Shown: positions 29,801-40,869 of the stretch, piece after piece
Layout: every line of letters begins with the position of its first letter
Position numbering within the stretch: position 1 is the stretch's first letter
Assembly: GCF_031181555.1 (NCBI RefSeq)
Contig: NZ_JAPSKQ010000042.1
Location: 1-42,724 of the forward strand
Direction: 5' to 3'
DNA: 42,724 nt
From: Streptomyces sp.
GTDB taxonomy: Bacteria; Actinomycetota; Actinomycetes; Streptomycetales; Streptomycetaceae
The notes under the pieces: generated by a model
Database searches by the model: none
What the model was told of the DNA's origin: nothing
Seen by the model: the letters and a program-made list of their open reading frames with translations, nothing else
Translations under genes and position numbers: made by a program

Positions 29801-32800
29801 GCGGCGCCGGACGCGGCGGCGGCCAGGGCTGCGAGGGTGGGATGGCGGAACAGGTCCCTCGGGGTCAGCGCGAGCCCGGCGGTGCGGGCGCGGGAGACGA
29901 CCTGGATGCTGACGATCGAGTCGCCGCCCAGCATGAAGAAGTGGTCGTCGAGGCCGACGCGTTCCACGCCGAGCAGTTCGGTCCAGATCCCGGCGAGCAC
30001 CCGCTCGGCCTCGGTGCGCGGCGCGCGGTGGGCGGTGTCGGCCGCCGCCGACCACTCGGGCTCGGGCAGCCGTCGCCGGTCGACCTTGCCGTTCGCGGTC
30101 AGGGGCAGCTCGGCCACGGTGACGAACGCGGCCGGGACCATGTAGTCGGGCAGTTCCCCGGACACGTGGGCGCGCAGCTCGGCCGTCTGCGGCGCGGCCG
30201 CGCCGGGGGCCCGCACCAGGTGGGCGACCAGGCGTTTGCGTCCCTCGTGCCGCGACACCGACACCACCGCCTCGGCGATCGCCGGGTGGGCGGTGAGCCG
30301 GGCCTCGATCTCGGCGGGTTCGACGCGGAAGCCGCGGATCTTGATCTGGTCGTCGGCGCGTCCCACGAAGTGCAGTTCGCCGTCGGCGCTCCAGCGCACG
30401 ATGTCGCCGGTGCGGTACATCCGCGTGCCGGGCGGGCCGTAGGGGTCGGCCAGGTAGCGGGCCGCCGTCGCGCCGGGGCGTCCGGCGTAGCCGCGGGCCA
30501 GTCCGGCGCCCGCGAGGTACAGCTCTCCCGGTACGCCGGGCGGTTGCGGCTGGAGCGCGCCGTCCAGGACGTAGACGCGGGTGTCGTCCAGGGGCCGGCC
30601 GATGGGCAGCGTCGCGGGCAGCGCGTCACCGGCGCGGAAGACCCGCCGGGTGGCGAAGGTGGTGGTCTCGGTCGGCCCGTAGACGTCGACGACGGTGAGG
30701 TCGGGGCAGGCGTCCAGCACCCGCCGCACCGCGGCGCCCGGCACGGCCTCGCCACCGGTCCACACCTCCAGGGCGCCGCGCAGGCAGGCGGGGTCCTCCT
30801 GGGCGAGGAGACGGAACAGGCCCACCGTCAGGAACAGGCAGCTCACGCCCTGTTCGGTGATCGCGTGGCGTACGGCGGCGGCGTCCAGGTCGCCGGGCGG
30901 GGCGAGGACGGCCGTTCCGCCGCGCAGCAGCGGCACCCACAGCTCGTAGGTGGAGGCGTCGAAGGCGTGCGGGGAGTGCAGGAGGACGCGGTCGTGGCCG
31001 GCGAAGGCCCGGTCGAGGGCGAGCGCGGCGACGTCCCGCTGCCGCACCGCCACGCCCTTGGGGGCGCCGGTGGAACCGGACGTGAACATGAGGTACTGGA
31101 CGTTGTCCGGGTGCACGCGCGGCACCGTTGCGAGATCGGCGGTCGCGACGGTGTCGTCGTCCGGACGCAGCACGCGCCCTTCCGGGAGGAGATCCGCTGC
31201 CGTCTCCTGCCACTCCGCGTCCGTGAGCAGCAGATCGGCGCCGGCCTCCGCGAGCATCGTGCGCAGCCGTTCGCGCGGCGCCCTGCCGTCGAGCGGTACG
31301 TACACGCCGCCGAGGCGGGCGAGGGCGAGCTGGGTGACGACGAGGGCGGCCGAGCGGTCCATCAGCACGCCGACGGCGACCTCCGGGCGCACCCCGAGCG
31401 CGGCCAGCCGGCCGGCCAGTTCCGCCGCCCGGCCGTCGAGGTCGCGGTAGGTCGGCCGCTCGGTACCGGCGAGCAGCGCGACGGCGTCGGGGGTGCGCTC
31501 CACCTGCGCGGCGAAGAGGTCGGCGGTGGTCGCGGCGGGGGTGCCGGTGGCCGTGTCGTTCCACTCGTGGAGGACCTGTTCGCGGCGGGCGGCCGTCAGC
31601 AGGGGCAGGCGCGCGGGCGTGCGCCGTGGTGTGGCGGCGAAGCCCTCCAGCAGGACGGTGAGGTACTCGGCCATCCGCTCGACGGTGGGGGCGTCGAAGA
31701 GGTCCGGGTCGTAGCCGAGGCGCAGGGCGAGTTCCGTGCCGGGGTAGGCGACCAGGCTGAGCGGGTAGTTGGTGGTCTCGATGCCGTCCAGGCCGGTCAG
31801 CCGCAGCCCGTGCGCGGCGGCGAGATCGTCGTCGACCGGGTAGTTCTCGAACACCATGATGCTGTCGAAGAGGGCGGCCCGCTCGGGCAGGTCGGTGTAC
31901 GCCGTCATCCGGTGCAGCGGCACGTGGCCGTGGCGGCGGTCCTCGCTCTGCTCCTGCTGGAGCCGGCCCAGCCAACCGAGCAGCGGCTCGTCGCGCGGCA
32001 CGCTCACGCGGGTGGGCAGGGTCGCGATGAACAGGCCGGTGATGGCGTCGGCCCCGGGCAGCTCGGGCGGTCGTCCGGAGACGGTGGTGCCGAAGACCAC
32101 CTCGTCGCGGCCCGCCTGGCGGCTCAGCAGCAGTGCCCAGGCGCCCTGGACGAGGGTGTTCATCGTCAGGCCCGCCGTCCGGGCCAGGCCCGCGAGGGCC
32201 CGGGTGGTGGCCTCGGGCAGGGTGACGCGCACCGCCTGTGCCGACTCCGCGCGGTGACTCTCGCGGGGCTCGCGGTCGAAGGGCAGCGCGGTGGTCTCGC
32301 TCAGGCCGTTCAGGCGGGTCCGCCAGTGCCGTTCGGCCTCGGCCAGGTCGGCGCGTTCGCGCAGCCAGGCGACGTAGTCGCGGAAGGGGCGGCGGTCGGG
32401 CAGTGGGACCTGTGCGGCGCCGGACAGGCCGGCGTGGCAGGCGAAGACGTCGGAGAGGACCTGGAACAGGCTCCAGCCGTCCAGGATCAGGTGGTCGAAG
32501 GACCACACGACACGCACCGCGCGGTCGGAGACCCGGGCCAGCACCAGGCGCTGGAGCGGTGCGCGGGTCAGGTCGACGCCACGGGCGCGGTCGCGGTCGA
32601 GCAGGTCGTGCAGCCGTTGATCCTGCTCGGCGTCGGACAGGCCGCGCCAGTCGGGCAGTTCCACCGGCACGGCCGCCCGGCGCTGCACCACGAGCAGCGG
32701 CTCGGGCACGTCCTGCCACACCACCCGCGAGCGCAGCACCGGCGTACGGTCCGTGACCCGCTGCCAGGCGTCCGCCAGCACCGCCGGGTCCGGCACGCCG

Positions 32801-35800
32801 TCCAGGACGAACGTCAGCTGCTGGAAGTACACGCCGCGGTCGTCCTGCGAGAGCCGGTGGAAGAGCATGCCGGCCTGGGTGGGCGTGAGGGGGTGGACGT
32901 CCTCCACACCGGCGGGGTCCTCCCCCGCGATGCGGTCGACGTGCGTCTGGTCGAGCCGGGCCAGCGGGAAGTCCGAGGGGGTGCGTCCGGCGGCACCGGG
33001 GCGGGCCGCGTACCGGGCGAGACCGGCCAGCGCCTCGGCGTACCGTTCCGCGAGGTCCGCGACGGTCTCCGGGCGGTGCAGCCGCTCCGAGTGGAACCAG
33101 GTGAACTCCAGACTGTCGCCGTCCAGCCGTCCCACGACCTCCAGGGCGTGCGGGCGCGGTGCCGAGGGGTCGGCGTCCAGCTCCAGCGGGCGCGCGAGCC
33201 CGCGGTACAGCCCCCCGGACGTCGCGGACAGTCCGAAGCGGCCCAGGTAGTTGAAGCTGATCTGCGCGCTGGTCGCCGGAAGCGGTGTGCCCTCGCGGCC
33301 CGGCAGGGTCAGGGCGCCGTGACCGATACCGTGCCGGGGCACCGCGCGCAGGTGTTCCTTGACCTGCTTCAGCACGGTGTCCCAGGACTCCTCGGGCGGG
33401 ACGGCCAGGGAGACGGGGTGGCGGGTGGTGAACCAGCCCACGGTGCGGCTGGTGTCGACGTCGGCGAAGAGGTCCTCGCGGCCGTGGCCCTCGACGTCCA
33501 CCAGCACCTGGTGGTGCCCGCTCCAGCCGCACAGCACCCGGCCGAGGGCTGCGAGCAGGACGTCGTTGGCCTGGGTGCGGTACGTCTCGGGCAGGGTCCG
33601 CAGCAGCGCTTCGGTCTCCTGGGGGCCGAGACGCACCGTCACCGAGCGCTGGGAGGCGTAGGTGTTGGCGCCCTCCTGGTCCGCCGGCAGGACGGTCCCG
33701 GCGCTTTCGGTCACCCCGATCCAGTACGCCTTCTCGTCGTCGAAGCCGCCGGCGGCGGTGTGCGCGGCCAGGCGCTCGGCCCACTGCCGCACCGGGGAGG
33801 ACTTGCGGGGCAGCGCGGTCGCGCCGTCCCGGCCCTCGCGGCGGGCTCGGTAGGCGCGGTCGAGGTCCTCGAGCAACAGGCGCCAGGAGACTCCGTCCAC
33901 GACGAGGTGGTGGACGGACAGGTGCAGGACGGGCGGCCGTCCCGGGCCCCGGTCGTGCAGGACGGCGCGCATCAGCGGGCCGCGGCTCACGTCGTACGGG
34001 CCGAGGTGCGGGGTGTCGGTGTCCGGACCGGTGTGATGCGTGAGGCGGCAGCGGGCGCCCTGGCCGTCGATCAGCCACCGTACGCCCCCGTCGTCGGCGA
34101 GGAAGCGGGAGCGCAGTGCGTCGTGGTGGGCCACGACGTCATCGAGGGCGGCCTCCAGCGCGGTCGCGTCGACATCGGCGGGCAGTTCCACCGAGAGCGT
34201 CTGGGCGAAGTGTCCGGCCCGCTCGGCGGCGCTGTCGAAGAGCCAGTGCTGGATGGGCGTCAGCGGCGCGGTGCCGGTCGCCTCGACGGGTGCGGTGGTG
34301 GCGGCGGGCCGGCGGCTGCCCGTCTCGTCGGCGCGGCGGGCCAGGGCGGCGACCGTCTGGTGCCGGTAGACGTCCCGGGAGGTGATCGTCAGGCCCGCCT
34401 GCCGGGCCTGGGCCACGACCTGGATGCTGAGGATGGAGTCGCCGCCCAGCGCGAAGAAGTTGTCGTCCGCGCCGACGCGGTCGACGTGCAGGACATCGGC
34501 CCAGATGGCGGCGAGGGTGCGTTCGGTGGGGGTCCGGGGCGCGACGTGGCGTGCGGCGGGTTCGGCCGGCGCCGGGTCGGGGAGCCGGTCGCGGTCCAGT
34601 TTGCCGTTGGGGTTGAGCGGCAGGGCGGGCAGCACCACGACGGCCGAGGGGACCATGTAGTCGGGCAGGGTGCGCCCGAGTTCCCGGCGCACCGCCTCCG
34701 GCTCCACGCGGGCGCCGGAGGCGGGGACGACGTATCCGGCCAGGCGGCGGTGACCGTCGCCGTCGCGGACGGTGGCGGCGGCCTCGGCGACACCCGCGCA
34801 GCCGCGCAGTGCCTCCTCGACCTCGCCGAGTTCGATGCGGAAACCGCGCACCTTGACCTGCTGGTCGATGCGGCCCAGGTACTCCAGCTGGCCGTCGGCC
34901 CTCCAGCGCACCAGGTCGCCCGTGCGGTACATGCGGCCTCCGGGGGCGCCGAACGGGTCGGCGACGAAGCGGGCGGCGGTCAGGCCGGGGCGGCGCAGAT
35001 AGCCGCGGGCCAGTCCGTCACCGCCGAGATACAACTCGCCGGTGATGCCGGGTGGTTGGGGGCGCAGCAGGCGGTCCAGCACGTAGGCGCGGGTGCGGGC
35101 GACGGGACGGCCGATGGGCGGGGCCTGGTCGGGGACGGTGCCGTCGGCGAACCAGGCGGTGGCGTAGACGGTGGCCTCGGTGGGGCCGTAGATGTTCGCC
35201 ACCTCGGCCGAGGGCATGGCGTCCCTGATGTCCCGTACGGTCCGGGCGGGCAGGGCCTCGCCGGCCAGGACGACGGTGTCCGCCTCGACGGCGCCGTCGC
35301 CTGTGCCGCCGCCGAGTACGCGGGAGAGGACGGACGGCACGCCGCTGAGCAGTCCGGCCCGGCGCGGGCCGGAGCCGTCGGCGAGGGCGGGGAGGTCGGC
35401 GACCACCTCGACGCTGCCGCCGGCCAGCAGGGGGCACAGCAGCTCGAAGACGGACACGTCGAAGTTGAGGGAGGTGGACGCGACGACGTGGGAGAACCCG
35501 CTCCGGCCGAAGGTGTCCCGCGCCCAGGCGGCCAGCGCGGCCACGCTGCGGTGGGTGACGACCACGCCCTTGGGGCGGCCGGTGGAGCCGGAGGTGTAGA
35601 TGACGTAGGCGGGGTGGGCCGGGCGCAGCGGTGCCGTCCGGTCGGCGTCGGTCAGGTCGGCGGCGTGGGCATCGCCATCGGCACACTCCACGTCCTCCAG
35701 CAGCAGCGGCTCGCAGCCGTCGGGGAGCGCGTGCGCCGTCTCGCGGGTGGCGAGGACGAGGGCGGGGGCCGCGTCGGCGAGCATGAAGCGGATGCGCTCG

Positions 35801-38800
35801 GCCGGGTAGCCGGGGTCGATGGGCAGGTATCCGGCGCCGGACTTCAGTACGGCCCACAGCACCGGCAGCAGGTCGGCGGTGCGCGGCAGGCACAGCGCCA
35901 CCAGGGACTCCGGGCCCGTGCCGCGCGCCGCGAGGAGCCGGGCGAGACGGTTGGCGCGCCGGTTCAGCCCGGCGTAGTCCAGCCGGGTCCCGCCGCAGGT
36001 CACGGCGGTCCGGTCGGGCGTCCGGGCCGCCTGCTGCTCGAACAGCGCCGGGAGCGTGGCGCCGTCGGTGCCGTCCTCGGCCGGCACGGACGGGCTCCAG
36101 GAGTCCAGGAGCGTGCGCAGCTCGTCGTCGGACAGCAGCGGCAGTTCGGCCAGCGTTCGGTGCGGGCCGTCCGCCATGCCTTCCAGCAGGCGGTGCAGCT
36201 GCCGGCTCATCCGGGCCACGGTCGCCGCCTCGAACAGGTCGGTGTTGTACTCGACCGTCAGCTCGCAGCCGCCGTCGGCGCGCGGCGCGAACTCCAGCAC
36301 GAGGTCGAAGCGGGCGGCCGGGCGGGGCAGCGGATGCCCCTCGATCCGCACCCCGGCCGCCATCGGCGGCCGGGCGGGCGCCGCCTGCTGCACCACCAGC
36401 ACCTGCACCAGCGGAGTGCGGCTGGGGTCCCTGGGCGGGGCGAGTTCCTCGACCACCCGGTCGAAGGGCACGCTGTCGTGGGCGAAGGCGTCCAGCACGG
36501 TCGCGCGCATGGTCTGGACGAACCGGTCGACCGTGGCGGCGTCGTCGACCTCGCCGCGCAGTACGACGGTGTTGGCGAAGAAACCGGTCACGTCCTCCAG
36601 TTCGCGGCGGGCCCTTCCGTTGGTGACGGTCCCGAACGCCACGTCCCGCTGTCCGGAGTAGCGGGAGAACAGCACGGCCGCCGCCGCGGCGAACAGGGTG
36701 AAGACGGTGGTGCCGCAGCCCGAGGCCAGCTGCCGCAGCCGGTCCACCAGGTGGCGCGGGATGTCCTGGCGGTGTGCCGCTCCGGCGGTGGTGCGCACCG
36801 CGGGGCGGGGCCGGTCGGTGGGCAGTTCGAGTTGCTGGAGGCCGGCCAGGTGGCGTCTCCAGTAGGCGAGGTCGTCGGCGTCGGCGGTGCGCCGCTCGCG
36901 CTCCCACAGCGCGAAGTCCGGGTACTGCACGCCCGGCCGGGGAAGCCCGTCCGGTTCACCGGAGGCCTCCGCGCGGTAGAACGCCGCCAGGTCCCGGGTC
37001 AGGACGCCGACCGACCAGCCGTCGGTGACGATGTGGTGCTGGGCCAGCAGCAGCACGTGGTCGTCGGACGCCCGGCGGATGAGCAGCGCCCGGGTCAGGG
37101 GCCCGGTCGTCAGATCGTGGGGGCGGCGCAGTTCCTCGGTCAGCAGGCGCTCGACGGCCTGGTCCCGCCGGTCGGCGGGCAGGTGTCCGACGTCGGCGGT
37201 GCGCAGGGGCAGTACGGCCTCGTCGGCGACCAGCTGGACGCCCTGGCCGTCGACGGTGGCGAAGGTGGTGCGCAGGGAGTCGTGGCGGGCGGCGAGCCGG
37301 TTCAGGGCGCGCTCCAGGGCCGGTGTGTCGAGCGGGCCGTGCAGCCGCAGCGCCACACCGGTGTTGTACTCGGTCCCGCCGTCGGCGAGGTCGTCGAGGA
37401 ACCACAGGCGCCGCTGGGCGCTGGAGAGCGGGACGGGCTTGCCGCGCGGGGCGGCGGGGATCGGCTCCGGCGGGGCGGCGGCGGACGGCTCGGCGGCCAG
37501 CGGGGCGAGCGCGGCGACGGTCCGCGCGGTGAACACGTCGCGCAGGGTGAGCCGGGCGCCGAGTGCTTCCCGGATGCGGGTGAGGGTGCGGGCAGCGAGG
37601 ATCGAGTCGCCGCCCAGGTCGAAGAAGTCGTCGGTGACGCCGACGGTGTCGACGCCGAGGACGTCGGCCCAGATCGCGGCCAGGGTCCGTTCGCCGTCGG
37701 TGCGCGGTTCGACCTGCTCCTCGGTCGGGGTGCCGCCGGGGGCGGGCAGCGCCCGCAGGTCGATCTTGTGCTGCGGGGTGAGCGGCAGCGCGTCCAGCAC
37801 GACGACGGCGGAGGGCACCATGTGGGCGGGCAGGGCGGCGGCGAGGGCAGCGCGCAGCCGGGCGGGATCGGGCCGGCGAGCCGGATCGGCGGGGGTGACG
37901 TAGCCGACGAGCCGCCCGCGGGCGGGTTCCTCGTCGCGGACCACGACGACGGCCTCGCGGACGTCCGGGTCCTGGATCAGGGCGGCTTCGATCTCGCCGG
38001 GTTCGATGCGGAATCCGCGCACCTTGACCTGGCGGTCGACCCGGCCGAGGAACTCCAGCTCCCCGTCCGCCCGTTGGCGCACACGGTCACCGGTCCGGTA
38101 GAGGCGGGCCCCGGGCGGCCCGGAGGGGTGGGCGACGAACCGGGTCGCGGTCAGGCCGGGGCGGCCGAGGTAGCCGCGGGCCAGCCCGTCGCCGCCCACG
38201 TACAGCTCACCCTCGGTACCGGGGGGCACCGGGCGCAGCGTCGCGTCCAGGACGTGGGCCTCGGTGCCGGGCAGCGGGCCGCCGATGGCCGGTGTGCCGG
38301 TGCCGGCGGTCAGCGGCCCGGTCCAGGTGGCGACGATGGTCGCCTCGGTCGGCCCATAGGAGTTGATCATGCGGCGGCCGGGTGCCCACCGGTCGATGAG
38401 CGCGGCCGGGCACGCCTCGGCTCCGACGATCAGGGTGCGCAGCGACGGCAGGCCGCCGATGTCCGCCGGGTCGGGCAGCGTGGCGAGGGCGGCGGGCGGT
38501 ATGAGGGCGTGGGAGATGCGGTGCTCGTCCAGGACGGTGGCGAGTTCGTCGCCCAGCCAGGGCCCGTGCGGCGGGACGACCAGCGTGGCGCCGGACAGCA
38601 CCGAGACGCACAGCTCCAGTACGGAGGCGTCGAAGCTGGGCGAGGAGAACTGCAGCACGCGGTCGCCCGGGCCGACGGCGTACCGCTCGGCGGCCGCCGC
38701 GGCGAACCCGGCGATGCCGCGGTGGGTGACGGTGACGCCCTTGGGGGTACCGGTGGAGCCGGAGGTGAAGATGACGTACGCCGCGTGGTCGGGGAGCACC

Positions 38801-39270
38801 CGGTGCGCGGGCGCGGTCACCTCCCGGCCCTCGTCGTCCAGCAGTGCGCGGACCCGGTCGAGGTCGTCCAGGACGACGGCCGGTGCGGCGTCGGCGAGCA
38901 TCAGTTCCCGCCGTTCGGCGGGGTAGTCGGGATCGACGGGCAGGAAGGCGGCACCGGTCAGGGCCACGGCCAGCTCGGCGGCGATCAGTTCCATCGAGCG
39001 CGGCAGGACGAGTGCCACCGTCCGCTCCGGTCCGGCGCCGTTCGCGGCGAGGTGGGCGGCGAGCCGGCCGGCCCGCCGGGCGAGTTCGCCGTACGACCAG
39101 GTGCGGCGGCCGTCGGTCACCGCGGGGGCGTGCGGGTCGCGCGTCACCCAGCCGGTGAACACCTCACCGAGCGGGACGTGCCGGGTGGCGTGGTCGGCAC
39201 GGGCCGGCGGGACGGGACCGGCCGCTGGGGAGGCGGGCGTGGCGGGGCGCGGGGCGTGCAGGTCCGTCAT
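20677..39270 (-). CDS. Non-ribosomal peptide synthetase, modules 1-5 (initiation and first elongations)
   Basis: A 6197-residue protein with the order A-T, C-A-T-E, C-A-T-E, C-A-T-E, C-A-T. Carrier serines are S556, S1612, S3118, S4641 and S6140. The frame is open to 39342, but I place the start at ATG 39270 because it has a GAAGGA ribosome binding site (39286-39281). The extra 24 upstream residues are Arg/Ala-rich and look like leader sequence. It begins directly with an A domain, so the first residue is loaded unacylated; no lipid-starter C domain or formyltransferase is present. The protein ends in a T domain followed by an acidic tail ([16 protein letters not shown]), a likely docking partner for the basic N terminus of the next NRPS. 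Predicted residues: L-X1, D-Y2, D-Val/Ile3, D-Y4, L-X5. No in-frame TTA codon was seen. Confidence 0.98.
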   Translation of the reverse strand: MTDLHAPRPATPASPAAGPVPPARADHATRHVPLGEVFTGWVTRDPHAPAVTDGRRTWSYGELARRAGRLAAHLAANGAGPERTVALVLPRSMELIAAELAVALTGAAFLPVDPDYPAERRELMLADAAPAVVLDDLDRVRALLDDEGREVTAPAHRVLPDHAAYVIFTSGSTGTPKGVTVTHRGIAGFAAAAAERYAVGPGDRVLQFSSPSFDASVLELCVSVLSGATLVVPPHGPWLGDELATVLDEHRISHALIPPAALATLPDPADIGGLPSLRTLIVGAEACPAALIDRWAPGRRMINSYGPTEATIVATWTGPLTAGTGTPAIGGPLPGTEAHVLDATLRPVPPGTEGELYVGGDGLARGYLGRPGLTATRFVAHPSGPPGARLYRTGDRVRQRADGELEFLGRVDRQVKVRGFRIEPGEIEAALIQDPDVREAVVVVRDEEPARGRLVGYVTPADPARRPDPARLRAALAAALPAHMVPSAVVVLDALPLTPQHKIDLRALPAPGGTPTEEQVEPRTDGERTLAAIWADVLGVDTVGVTDDFFDLGGDSILAARTLTRIREALGARLTLRDVFTARTVAALAPLAAEPSAAAPPEPIPAAPRGKPVPLSSAQRRLWFLDDLADGGTEYNTGVALRLHGPLDTPALERALNRLAARHDSLRTTFATVDGQGVQLVADEAVLPLRTADVGHLPADRRDQAVERLLTEELRRPHDLTTGPLTRALLIRRASDDHVLLLAQHHIVTDGWSVGVLTRDLAAFYRAEASGEPDGLPRPGVQYPDFALWERERRTADADDLAYWRRHLAGLQQLELPTDRPRPAVRTTAGAAHRQDIPRHLVDRLRQLASGCGTTVFTLFAAAAAVLFSRYSGQRDVAFGTVTNGRARRELEDVTGFFANTVVLRGEVDDAATVDRFVQTMRATVLDAFAHDSVPFDRVVEELAPPRDPSRTPLVQVLVVQQAAPARPPMAAGVRIEGHPLPRPAARFDLVLEFAPRADGGCELTVEYNTDLFEAATVARMSRQLHRLLEGMADGPHRTLAELPLLSDDELRTLLDSWSPSVPAEDGTDGATLPALFEQQAARTPDRTAVTCGGTRLDYAGLNRRANRLARLLAARGTGPESLVALCLPRTADLLPVLWAVLKSGAGYLPIDPGYPAERIRFMLADAAPALVLATRETAHALPDGCEPLLLEDVECADGDAHAADLTDADRTAPLRPAHPAYVIYTSGSTGRPKGVVVTHRSVAALAAWARDTFGRSGFSHVVASTSLNFDVSVFELLCPLLAGGSVEVVADLPALADGSGPRRAGLLSGVPSVLSRVLGGGTGDGAVEADTVVLAGEALPARTVRDIRDAMPSAEVANIYGPTEATVYATAWFADGTVPDQAPPIGRPVARTRAYVLDRLLRPQPPGITGELYLGGDGLARGYLRRPGLTAARFVADPFGAPGGRMYRTGDLVRWRADGQLEYLGRIDQQVKVRGFRIELGEVEEALRGCAGVAEAAATVRDGDGHRRLAGYVVPASGARVEPEAVRRELGRTLPDYMVPSAVVVLPALPLNPNGKLDRDRLPDPAPAEPAARHVAPRTPTERTLAAIWADVLHVDRVGADDNFFALGGDSILSIQVVAQARQAGLTITSRDVYRHQTVAALARRADETGSRRPAATTAPVEATGTAPLTPIQHWLFDSAAERAGHFAQTLSVELPADVDATALEAALDDVVAHHDALRSRFLADDGGVRWLIDGQGARCRLTHHTGPDTDTPHLGPYDVSRGPLMRAVLHDRGPGRPPVLHLSVHHLVVDGVSWRLLLEDLDRAYRARREGRDGATALPRKSSPVRQWAERLAAHTAAGGFDDEKAYWIGVTESAGTVLPADQEGANTYASQRSVTVRLGPQETEALLRTLPETYRTQANDVLLAALGRVLCGWSGHHQVLVDVEGHGREDLFADVDTSRTVGWFTTRHPVSLAVPPEESWDTVLKQVKEHLRAVPRHGIGHGALTLPGREGTPLPATSAQISFNYLGRFGLSATSGGLYRGLARPLELDADPSAPRPHALEVVGRLDGDSLEFTWFHSERLHRPETVADLAERYAEALAGLARYAARPGAAGRTPSDFPLARLDQTHVDRIAGEDPAGVEDVHPLTPTQAGMLFHRLSQDDRGVYFQQLTFVLDGVPDPAVLADAWQRVTDRTPVLRSRVVWQDVPEPLLVVQRRAAVPVELPDWRGLSDAEQDQRLHDLLDRDRARGVDLTRAPLQRLVLARVSDRAVRVVWSFDHLILDGWSLFQVLSDVFACHAGLSGAAQVPLPDRRPFRDYVAWLRERADLAEAERHWRTRLNGLSETTALPFDREPRESHRAESAQAVRVTLPEATTRALAGLARTAGLTMNTLVQGAWALLLSRQAGRDEVVFGTTVSGRPPELPGADAITGLFIATLPTRVSVPRDEPLLGWLGRLQQEQSEDRRHGHVPLHRMTAYTDLPERAALFDSIMVFENYPVDDDLAAAHGLRLTGLDGIETTNYPLSLVAYPGTELALRLGYDPDLFDAPTVERMAEYLTVLLEGFAATPRRTPARLPLLTAARREQVLHEWNDTATGTPAATTADLFAAQVERTPDAVALLAGTERPTYRDLDGRAAELAGRLAALGVRPEVAVGVLMDRSAALVVTQLALARLGGVYVPLDGRAPRERLRTMLAEAGADLLLTDAEWQETAADLLPEGRVLRPDDDTVATADLATVPRVHPDNVQYLMFTSGSTGAPKGVAVRQRDVAALALDRAFAGHDRVLLHSPHAFDASTYELWVPLLRGGTAVLAPPGDLDAAAVRHAITEQGVSCLFLTVGLFRLLAQEDPACLRGALEVWTGGEAVPGAAVRRVLDACPDLTVVDVYGPTETTTFATRRVFRAGDALPATLPIGRPLDDTRVYVLDGALQPQPPGVPGELYLAGAGLARGYAGRPGATAARYLADPYGPPGTRMYRTGDIVRWSADGELHFVGRADDQIKIRGFRVEPAEIEARLTAHPAIAEAVVSVSRHEGRKRLVAHLVRAPGAAAPQTAELRAHVSGELPDYMVPAAFVTVAELPLTANGKVDRRRLPEPEWSAAADTAHRAPRTEAERVLAGIWTELLGVERVGLDDHFFMLGGDSIVSIQVVSRARTAGLALTPRDLFRHPTLAALAAAASGAAATVAGTGPVTGEVGLTPIQHWFLDAEPPRPEYFNQSVVVETAEDVDPGALSAALAALWAHHDALRARFTRAADGTWHQEYAAADTEVPELLRVHDLSGLDARAAEEAEARLSHEAHTGFRLDTGPLIAARLFTGEGRAARLLLAAHHLIVDGVSWRVLLEDLETAYRQARTGEPVRLPQRTTSVREWVRRLTERTGEADLAAQRAHWADVSRHCAEPLPVDLDGGNTAADLRAVTVRLDRQCTDDLLRKVPGVYRTRVDDVLLTALGRVLADWTGRGTVAVGLEGHGREDQLFDDLDLSRTVGWFTSLFPVALHLPRGDWGAAVKAVKEQLRAVPDRGIGYGALRHLAGDERLAAVPPPGISFNYLGRFDWSAADGALVRAVPGGLDGAEDPGAPRPHLLDVVARVEDDRLEITWHYSGGRHREETIASLAESMLRSLEEIVAHCAAPEAGGRTPSDFPLARLDQAAVDRVVGDGRGVEDVYPLTPMQAGMLFHSLMDPQARTYVNQVQVVLHGVTDPHALAEAWQCTADANPVLRTRLVWQETAEPLQVVERRAAVPVTHHDWSGWSAERCARETEALLDADREAGIDLGAAPLMRLALIRLAPDRVRMVWTFHHVLLDGWSAAQVFDEVCERYAALTAGRRPQVPDRAPFARYLEWLAAQDTARAERHWRETLAGFAVPTELPRDRRPADAHRASSSGTVRVALGQEVSVRLRETAQRAGLTVNTVLQGAWGLLLHHYGGGDDVVFGTTVSGRPAELPGVTSMVGLFINTLPTRLRIDGRRPLLEWLREVQAAQSESRRHDFVSLAQLQSWSEVPGGTSLFDSIVVFENYPFDAGALARHGLAVEQERDVEPTNYPLSVVVAPGDDVTVTLDYDPAVFDAATVEGLGASLRTLLTRFAADTADAAADRRLADLAPLQPADGRRLLDRLAGPVARLPRRTLPDAFAAQAARTPDAPAVSAGTDHLTYRQLDERSNRLARLLIEAGAGPERFVALALPRTADLIVALLAVLKSGAAYLPVDPGHPAERIAFLFDDVRPDAVITSAETSARLPDGPYTRITLDDPACAGRLAAASAAPVTDGERRTRLLPDHPAYVIHTSGSTGRPKGVVVSHASVVALTDWAATEFTGRGLAHVVASTSLNFDVSVFEILSPLLAGGRVEVVRDLLALAERPEPWRAGLLSAVPSALGRLLAEDTVHVTADTVVLAGEALPARTVHQVREAVPGCRVMNIYGPTEATVYATAFTCDPADPDRVPPIGRPVGGARAYVLDSRMRPVPVGAPGELYLAGTGVARGYLNRPGLTAARFLADPFGPPGSRMYRTGDLVRWTADGDLVYLGRGDDQVKVRGFRIELGEVEAALARHPRVAEAAARVVEHDGHKRLVGYAVPRAGDAPAPAELRAFLARTLPDHLVPAVMVPLERLPLGATGKLDRRALPEPVWSATVAAEDTRPPSTAVERTLAAIWSQVLGVPDVGATDNYFALGGDSILGIQIVSAARRAGLTLTPRHLFQHQTIAELAAAVDESPAATATATADQGPVVGDVPLTPVQHWLLDTLTGAPARFTQAVSFEVASDTDEELLRAALAAVLEQHDALRMRYEPDGDGRWRQLGTPPGADPHLEVHHSPADPAAVAADLSAEFDLARGPLLKAALCHRDGDRPPVLLLAAHHLVVDAVSWRVVLEDLDTAHRALRAGETPDLGAKTTSFRDWARRLAAHTADGGFDDEIAHWSALHPAALPTDLPGSNTAADEETVTVSLGAEDTRRLLQEVPDAYRTRVNDVLLCALGRVLARWTGEDRVVVALEGHGREDLFDDVDLSRTVGWFTTMFPVGLDAPRDADPGTALKTVKENLRAVPRGGVGYGALRHLHPTAGRELPGLPQVGFNYLGQQDWSAAGDGLLRAPHEGLTGGMDRSADRPHLIDVLGRVTDKRLEFTWSYSRRVHRHDTVTRLAEETAEELRRIVRHCAEPGAGGRTPSDFPLAALDQAAVDRLVGDGRDVTDVYPLTPTQTGMVVHGMDEPGEGLYTEQITFVADGVREPALLAAAWQHVVDATPVLRTAVALAGVPAPLQTVHRHVTLPVTHLDWSGLDPARQDAELRRLLDEDRARGIDLDRPPLLRVTLIRLGPDEVRVVWTFHHVLLDGWSVFHVLSDVLEAHAALAAGTEPRLPRRRPFADYAAWLAGRDTAAAEEHWKAALTGLATPTPLPYDRRPAPGAAARSGTWLSQRLDAVGTARLTDFARRHRLTLNTLVQGAWALLLARFSGEREVCFGTTVSGRPADLPGADTITGLFITTLPARVTVDESSPCAAWLREAQAARAEDRRFDHVPLTDLHQWSELPPGTPLFDSLLVFENYPVGDATAGAHGVRVRDLDAREATNYPLTVVISPGDELSVELGYDPRYFDESTARALADRLTHALTALAATGDRAPLHTVDVLPPAERHRLLHGPARPQSPPPAPATLPALIEAAVDRWPDRPALDTGESLLTFAEAEARANRLAHRLIARGAGPGDIVALVLPRSADMVLAQLAVAKTGAAFLPVDPGYPAERVALMQRDANPAVTLTAEEVAGLLAAPPDGTPGHRPTDTDRVRPLDLDDPAYVIYTSGSTGTPKGVVVTHRGLAAFAAAEAAHYQVRAGDRVLAFATPSFDASVLELCMSLPNGAALVVPPPGPLLGAELAAVLRTARITHTLLPPAALATLPPDTPGTLPDLRTLVVGADACRAELVARWAPHHRMINSYGPTEATVVATWSDPLEPDGTAPPIGRALPATAVYILDTRLRPVPDGVPGELWLAGPALARGYLGRPGLTAARFRADPFGPPGTRMYRTGDLVRRDARGELHYLGRTDHQLKLRGHRIEAGEVEATLVRHPAVLDAVVSVREDEPGLPRLVAHVLVAPGAEPPTAADLRAFAARTLPGPMVPSAFVTLDRFPLTENGKTDRAALPAPVPDAGERTAGHVPPRTPTEEAVAALWEEALETTVGAEDDFFALGGDSLRALLIASRANDTFGVTLTPRDVLVGRTVAALADLVEEQVLSELEDAARGDSDHEER
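23828..28371 (-). other. NRPS module 4 (C-A-T-E): D-Y4, pocket identical to module 2
   Basis: Residues ~3634-5147 of the first NRPS. The DCL-type C domain ([28 protein letters not shown]) follows the module 3 epimerase. The A-domain pocket reads D-V-F-S-V-A-I-V-Y-K ([37 protein letters not shown]). The first six positions resemble codes I recall for piperazic acid domains, but I am not certain of that. Carrier Ser is S4641 (codon 25350-25348). The E domain has [19 protein letters not shown] and FNYLGQQD. Confidence 0.88.
28372..32913 (-). other. NRPS module 3 (C-A-T-E): D-branched-chain residue (Val/Ile type); C domain with altered His motif
   Basis: Residues ~2120-3633 of the first NRPS. 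The DCL-type C domain reads [11 protein letters not shown] instead of HHxxxDG: the first, non-catalytic His is Asp2259 (codon 32496-32494), while the catalytic second His is kept. The A-domain pocket reads D-A-Y-F-W-G-V-T-F-K ([36 protein letters not shown]), closest to valine/isoleucine codes. Carrier Ser is S3118 (codon 29919-29917). The E domain has [19 protein letters not shown] and FNYLGR. Confidence 0.88.
32914..37440 (-). other. NRPS module 2 (C-A-T-E): D-Y2, unassigned residue
   Basis: Residues ~611-2119 of the first NRPS. The LCL-type C domain ([12 protein letters not shown] start, [11 protein letters not shown]) fits the initiation module without an epimerase. The A-domain pocket reads D-V-F-S-V-A-I-V-Y-K ([37 protein letters not shown]), identical to module 4 at all ten positions. 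Carrier Ser is S1612 (codon 34437-34435). The E domain has [26 protein letters not shown] and FNYLGR. Confidence 0.88.
37441..39270 (-). other. NRPS module 1 (A-T): initiation with L-X1
   Basis: Residues 1-~610 of the first NRPS. The A domain starts at about residue 40 with no C domain before it, so this is the loading module with a free amino group. The pocket reads D-A-L-L-I-G-S-I-V-K ([34 protein letters not shown]; the invariant Lys is in [10 protein letters not shown]). It is nearly identical to modules 5 and 10. Carrier Ser is S556 (codon 37605-37603). No E domain follows, so the first residue stays L, the configuration PBP-type cyclases are known to need at the N terminus. Confidence 0.9.
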
Positions 39271-39280
39271 CGGGAAGCAG

Positions 39281-39286
39281 TCCTTC
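39281..39286 (-). promoter_or_regulatory. Ribosome binding site that sets the start of the first NRPS
   Basis: GAAGGA, ten bases before ATG 39270. This decides against the longer open frame beginning at 39342. Confidence 0.65.
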
Positions 39287-39294
39287 GGGCGGGG

Positions 39295-39319
39295 GCGGCG
39301 CGCGGACCCGGCGCGCCGC
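39295..39319 (-). other. GC-rich hairpin in the leader of the first NRPS gene
   Basis: The arms 39295-39303 and 39311-39319 pair over 9 bp with a 7-base loop, ending nine bases upstream of the ribosome binding site. It lies in the 157-base spacer after the cyclase gene. It may pause or terminate part of the transcription, or stabilise the message; hairpins this short are also frequent by chance in such GC-rich DNA. Confidence 0.35.
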
Positions 39320-39427
39320 TTGCGGGCGGCGCGCGGGCACACCGGAGCGGTGCGGGGGTCCTCGCGTACGGGGCGGGTGCGTGACGGGTGGCGCGGGACG
39401 CGGTCGGACGGCGGCGGTGCGGTGCGT

Positions 39428-40780
39428 TCAGACGGCGGCGGTGCGGCGCGCGGTGCGTCCGGAGATCTGCAGGCGGTCGATGACCCCGGTGGCGGGGTCG
39501 CGGTGGAAGCGGCCTCCCGGTTCCAGCCGGCCGGTGGCCGGGTCGACCAGATCGCAGGTCAGGTCGGCATAGCACACCAGCGGAATGGGATAGTCGCCGT
39601 CGACGGACAGGGTGGGCGTGCCGTCCCCGTCGAGCTTGACCGCGTACTCGGTGCCTCCGTTGCGGTAGGTGCCGGCGCAGTCCGCGAGCGGTACGACGGG
39701 ACCGCGGCGGGAGTCCGCGGCCGGGCCGGTGGGCACCCGTACGCCGGTGAGCCGGGCGAGTTCCGCGGCGAGGTCGCGCCACAGGGCGGTGGCACCGCCG
39801 GAGTTGCCGGTGAAGGCGACGACGACGCCGCTGTCCGGATCGGCCCGCAGGTGGCAGGAGGTGCCCTGGGCGTTCCCGTCGTGGCCGCACCACACCCGCC
39901 CGTCCTGCCTGAAGAGGGCGAGGCCCAGGCCCCAGGAGTCCGCCAGGGCACCGGGGTCGGCGGCGGGTTCGGGGCGGCGCATCCGGTCGGCGACGGCGGT
40001 GGGCAGCGCGGTGGACCGGCCGATGACGGCCCGGCCCAGGGCGGCCAGGTCCTCGGCGCTCGCCAGGAGGGCGCCGGCCGGGGCCTCCACCGGGGCGAGG
40101 TTCTGGTGGGCCGGGCGCAGCAGGCCCGTGGCCGTGTTGAGGGCGTGGCCGGAGGCGACCGGCCGCGCGGGGGCGGCCTCGCCGAGGAAGGCGGGGACGA
40201 TGCCCAGGGGTTCCAGCAGGAGCGCTCCCAGCGCTTCCTGCCAGGTCATGCCGGTCACTTCGGACAGGATGCGGCCGGCGGCGACATAACCGGCGTTGGA
40301 GTACGAGAAGCCGGTTCCCGGCGGGAAGAGGGCGCTGTGCGCGGTGCAGACCGCCGAGAGGTAGCGGGTGACGGTGGTGCCGGCGGCGCTGTCGGAGTCG
40401 GGTCCGGTGGGCAGACCGGCGGTGTGACTGAGGAGGTGACGCACCGTCACCTCGGGTATGTCCCCTAACTCGGGCAGCAGTTCGGCGGCCGGCTCGTCCG
40501 GGTCGAGGTCTCCGTCGTCGGCGAGGAGCAGGACGGCCGCGGCCGTCGCGACCTTGGTGACGGAGCCCAGGGGTACGGCCGTCTCCGCGGTGAACGGGGT
40601 GTTCGTCAGGGCGTCGGCCGTGCCGGTGTGCACGCTGAGGGTGTGGGTGCCGGTGTGCACGGTCAGCTGGGCACCGGGCACGCGGTGGGCGCGCGCGAGG
40701 GAGTCGAGGCGGCTCTGCACCTCCTCGTGCGACAGGGACGACGGCCGGTCGGCGGCCGGAGCGGCGGTCGGATACGGCAT
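39428..40780 (-). CDS. Stand-alone PBP-type thioesterase / peptide cyclase (serine hydrolase, SurE-like)
   Basis: A 450-residue serine hydrolase of the beta-lactamase / penicillin-binding-protein fold. It has the catalytic SxxK tetrad (S73-V-T-K76), YSN (Y160-N162), HDG (H300-G302) and a C-terminal ~90-residue lipocalin-like segment with [11 protein letters not shown]. There is no signal peptide or membrane segment, so it is cytoplasmic, which argues against a cell-wall enzyme or secreted beta-lactamase. The length and two-part layout match the PBP-type thioesterases (SurE of surugamide, DsaJ, UlmC, MppK). Those enzymes off-load and head-to-tail cyclise peptides from NRPSs that end in an E domain. 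The neighbouring NRPS pair lacks its own TE and ends in T-E, which is the situation these enzymes serve. The ATG 40780-40778 has AGGAG ten bases upstream. Leu105 is a TTA codon. The alternative is a resistance hydrolase; the context favours a cyclase. Confidence 0.88.
   Translation of the reverse strand: MPYPTAAPAADRPSSLSHEEVQSRLDSLARAHRVPGAQLTVHTGTHTLSVHTGTADALTNTPFTAETAVPLGSVTKVATAAAVLLLADDGDLDPDEPAAELLPELGDIPEVTVRHLLSHTAGLPTGPDSDSAAGTTVTRYLSAVCTAHSALFPPGTGFSYSNAGYVAAGRILSEVTGMTWQEALGALLLEPLGIVPAFLGEAAPARPVASGHALNTATGLLRPAHQNLAPVEAPAGALLASAEDLAALGRAVIGRSTALPTAVADRMRRPEPAADPGALADSWGLGLALFRQDGRVWCGHDGNAQGTSCHLRADPDSGVVVAFTGNSGGATALWRDLAAELARLTGVRVPTGPAADSRRGPVVPLADCAGTYRNGGTEYAVKLDGDGTPTLSVDGDYPIPLVCYADLTCDLVDPATGRLEPGGRFHRDPATGVIDRLQISGRTARRTAAV
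40466..40468 (-). promoter_or_regulatory. TTA leucine codon (Leu105) in the cyclase gene
   Basis: In frame with ATG 40780 (104 codons upstream) within LPELGDIP; the nearby Ile is the equally rare ATA. It predicts bldA dependence of cyclase synthesis. Confidence 0.85.
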
Positions 40781-40869
40781 GGGGAGCTGACTCCTGGTGA
40801 GAGCGGGTGGGGAGAGGGACGCGGCCGGTCCGCGGGAAGAGCGGTACGGGACGTGCGCGTCGACGCGGG

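Noticed and set aside
32470..32505. Module 3 condensation domain as inactive
   Set aside because: Only the first His is changed; the catalytic second His and the Asp-Gly are intact, so loss of function is not supported.
39271..39342. Longer N terminus of the first NRPS starting at 39342
   Set aside because: The extra 24 residues are Arg/Ala-rich, have no clear ribosome binding site before them, and cross a hairpin; ATG 39270 has GAAGGA at a good distance.
39428..40780. Reading the SxxK hydrolase as a secreted beta-lactamase or D,D-carboxypeptidase
   Set aside because: There is no signal peptide or membrane anchor, and the length and position next to a TE-less NRPS fit PBP-type thioesterases better. 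This could be reopened by phylogeny.
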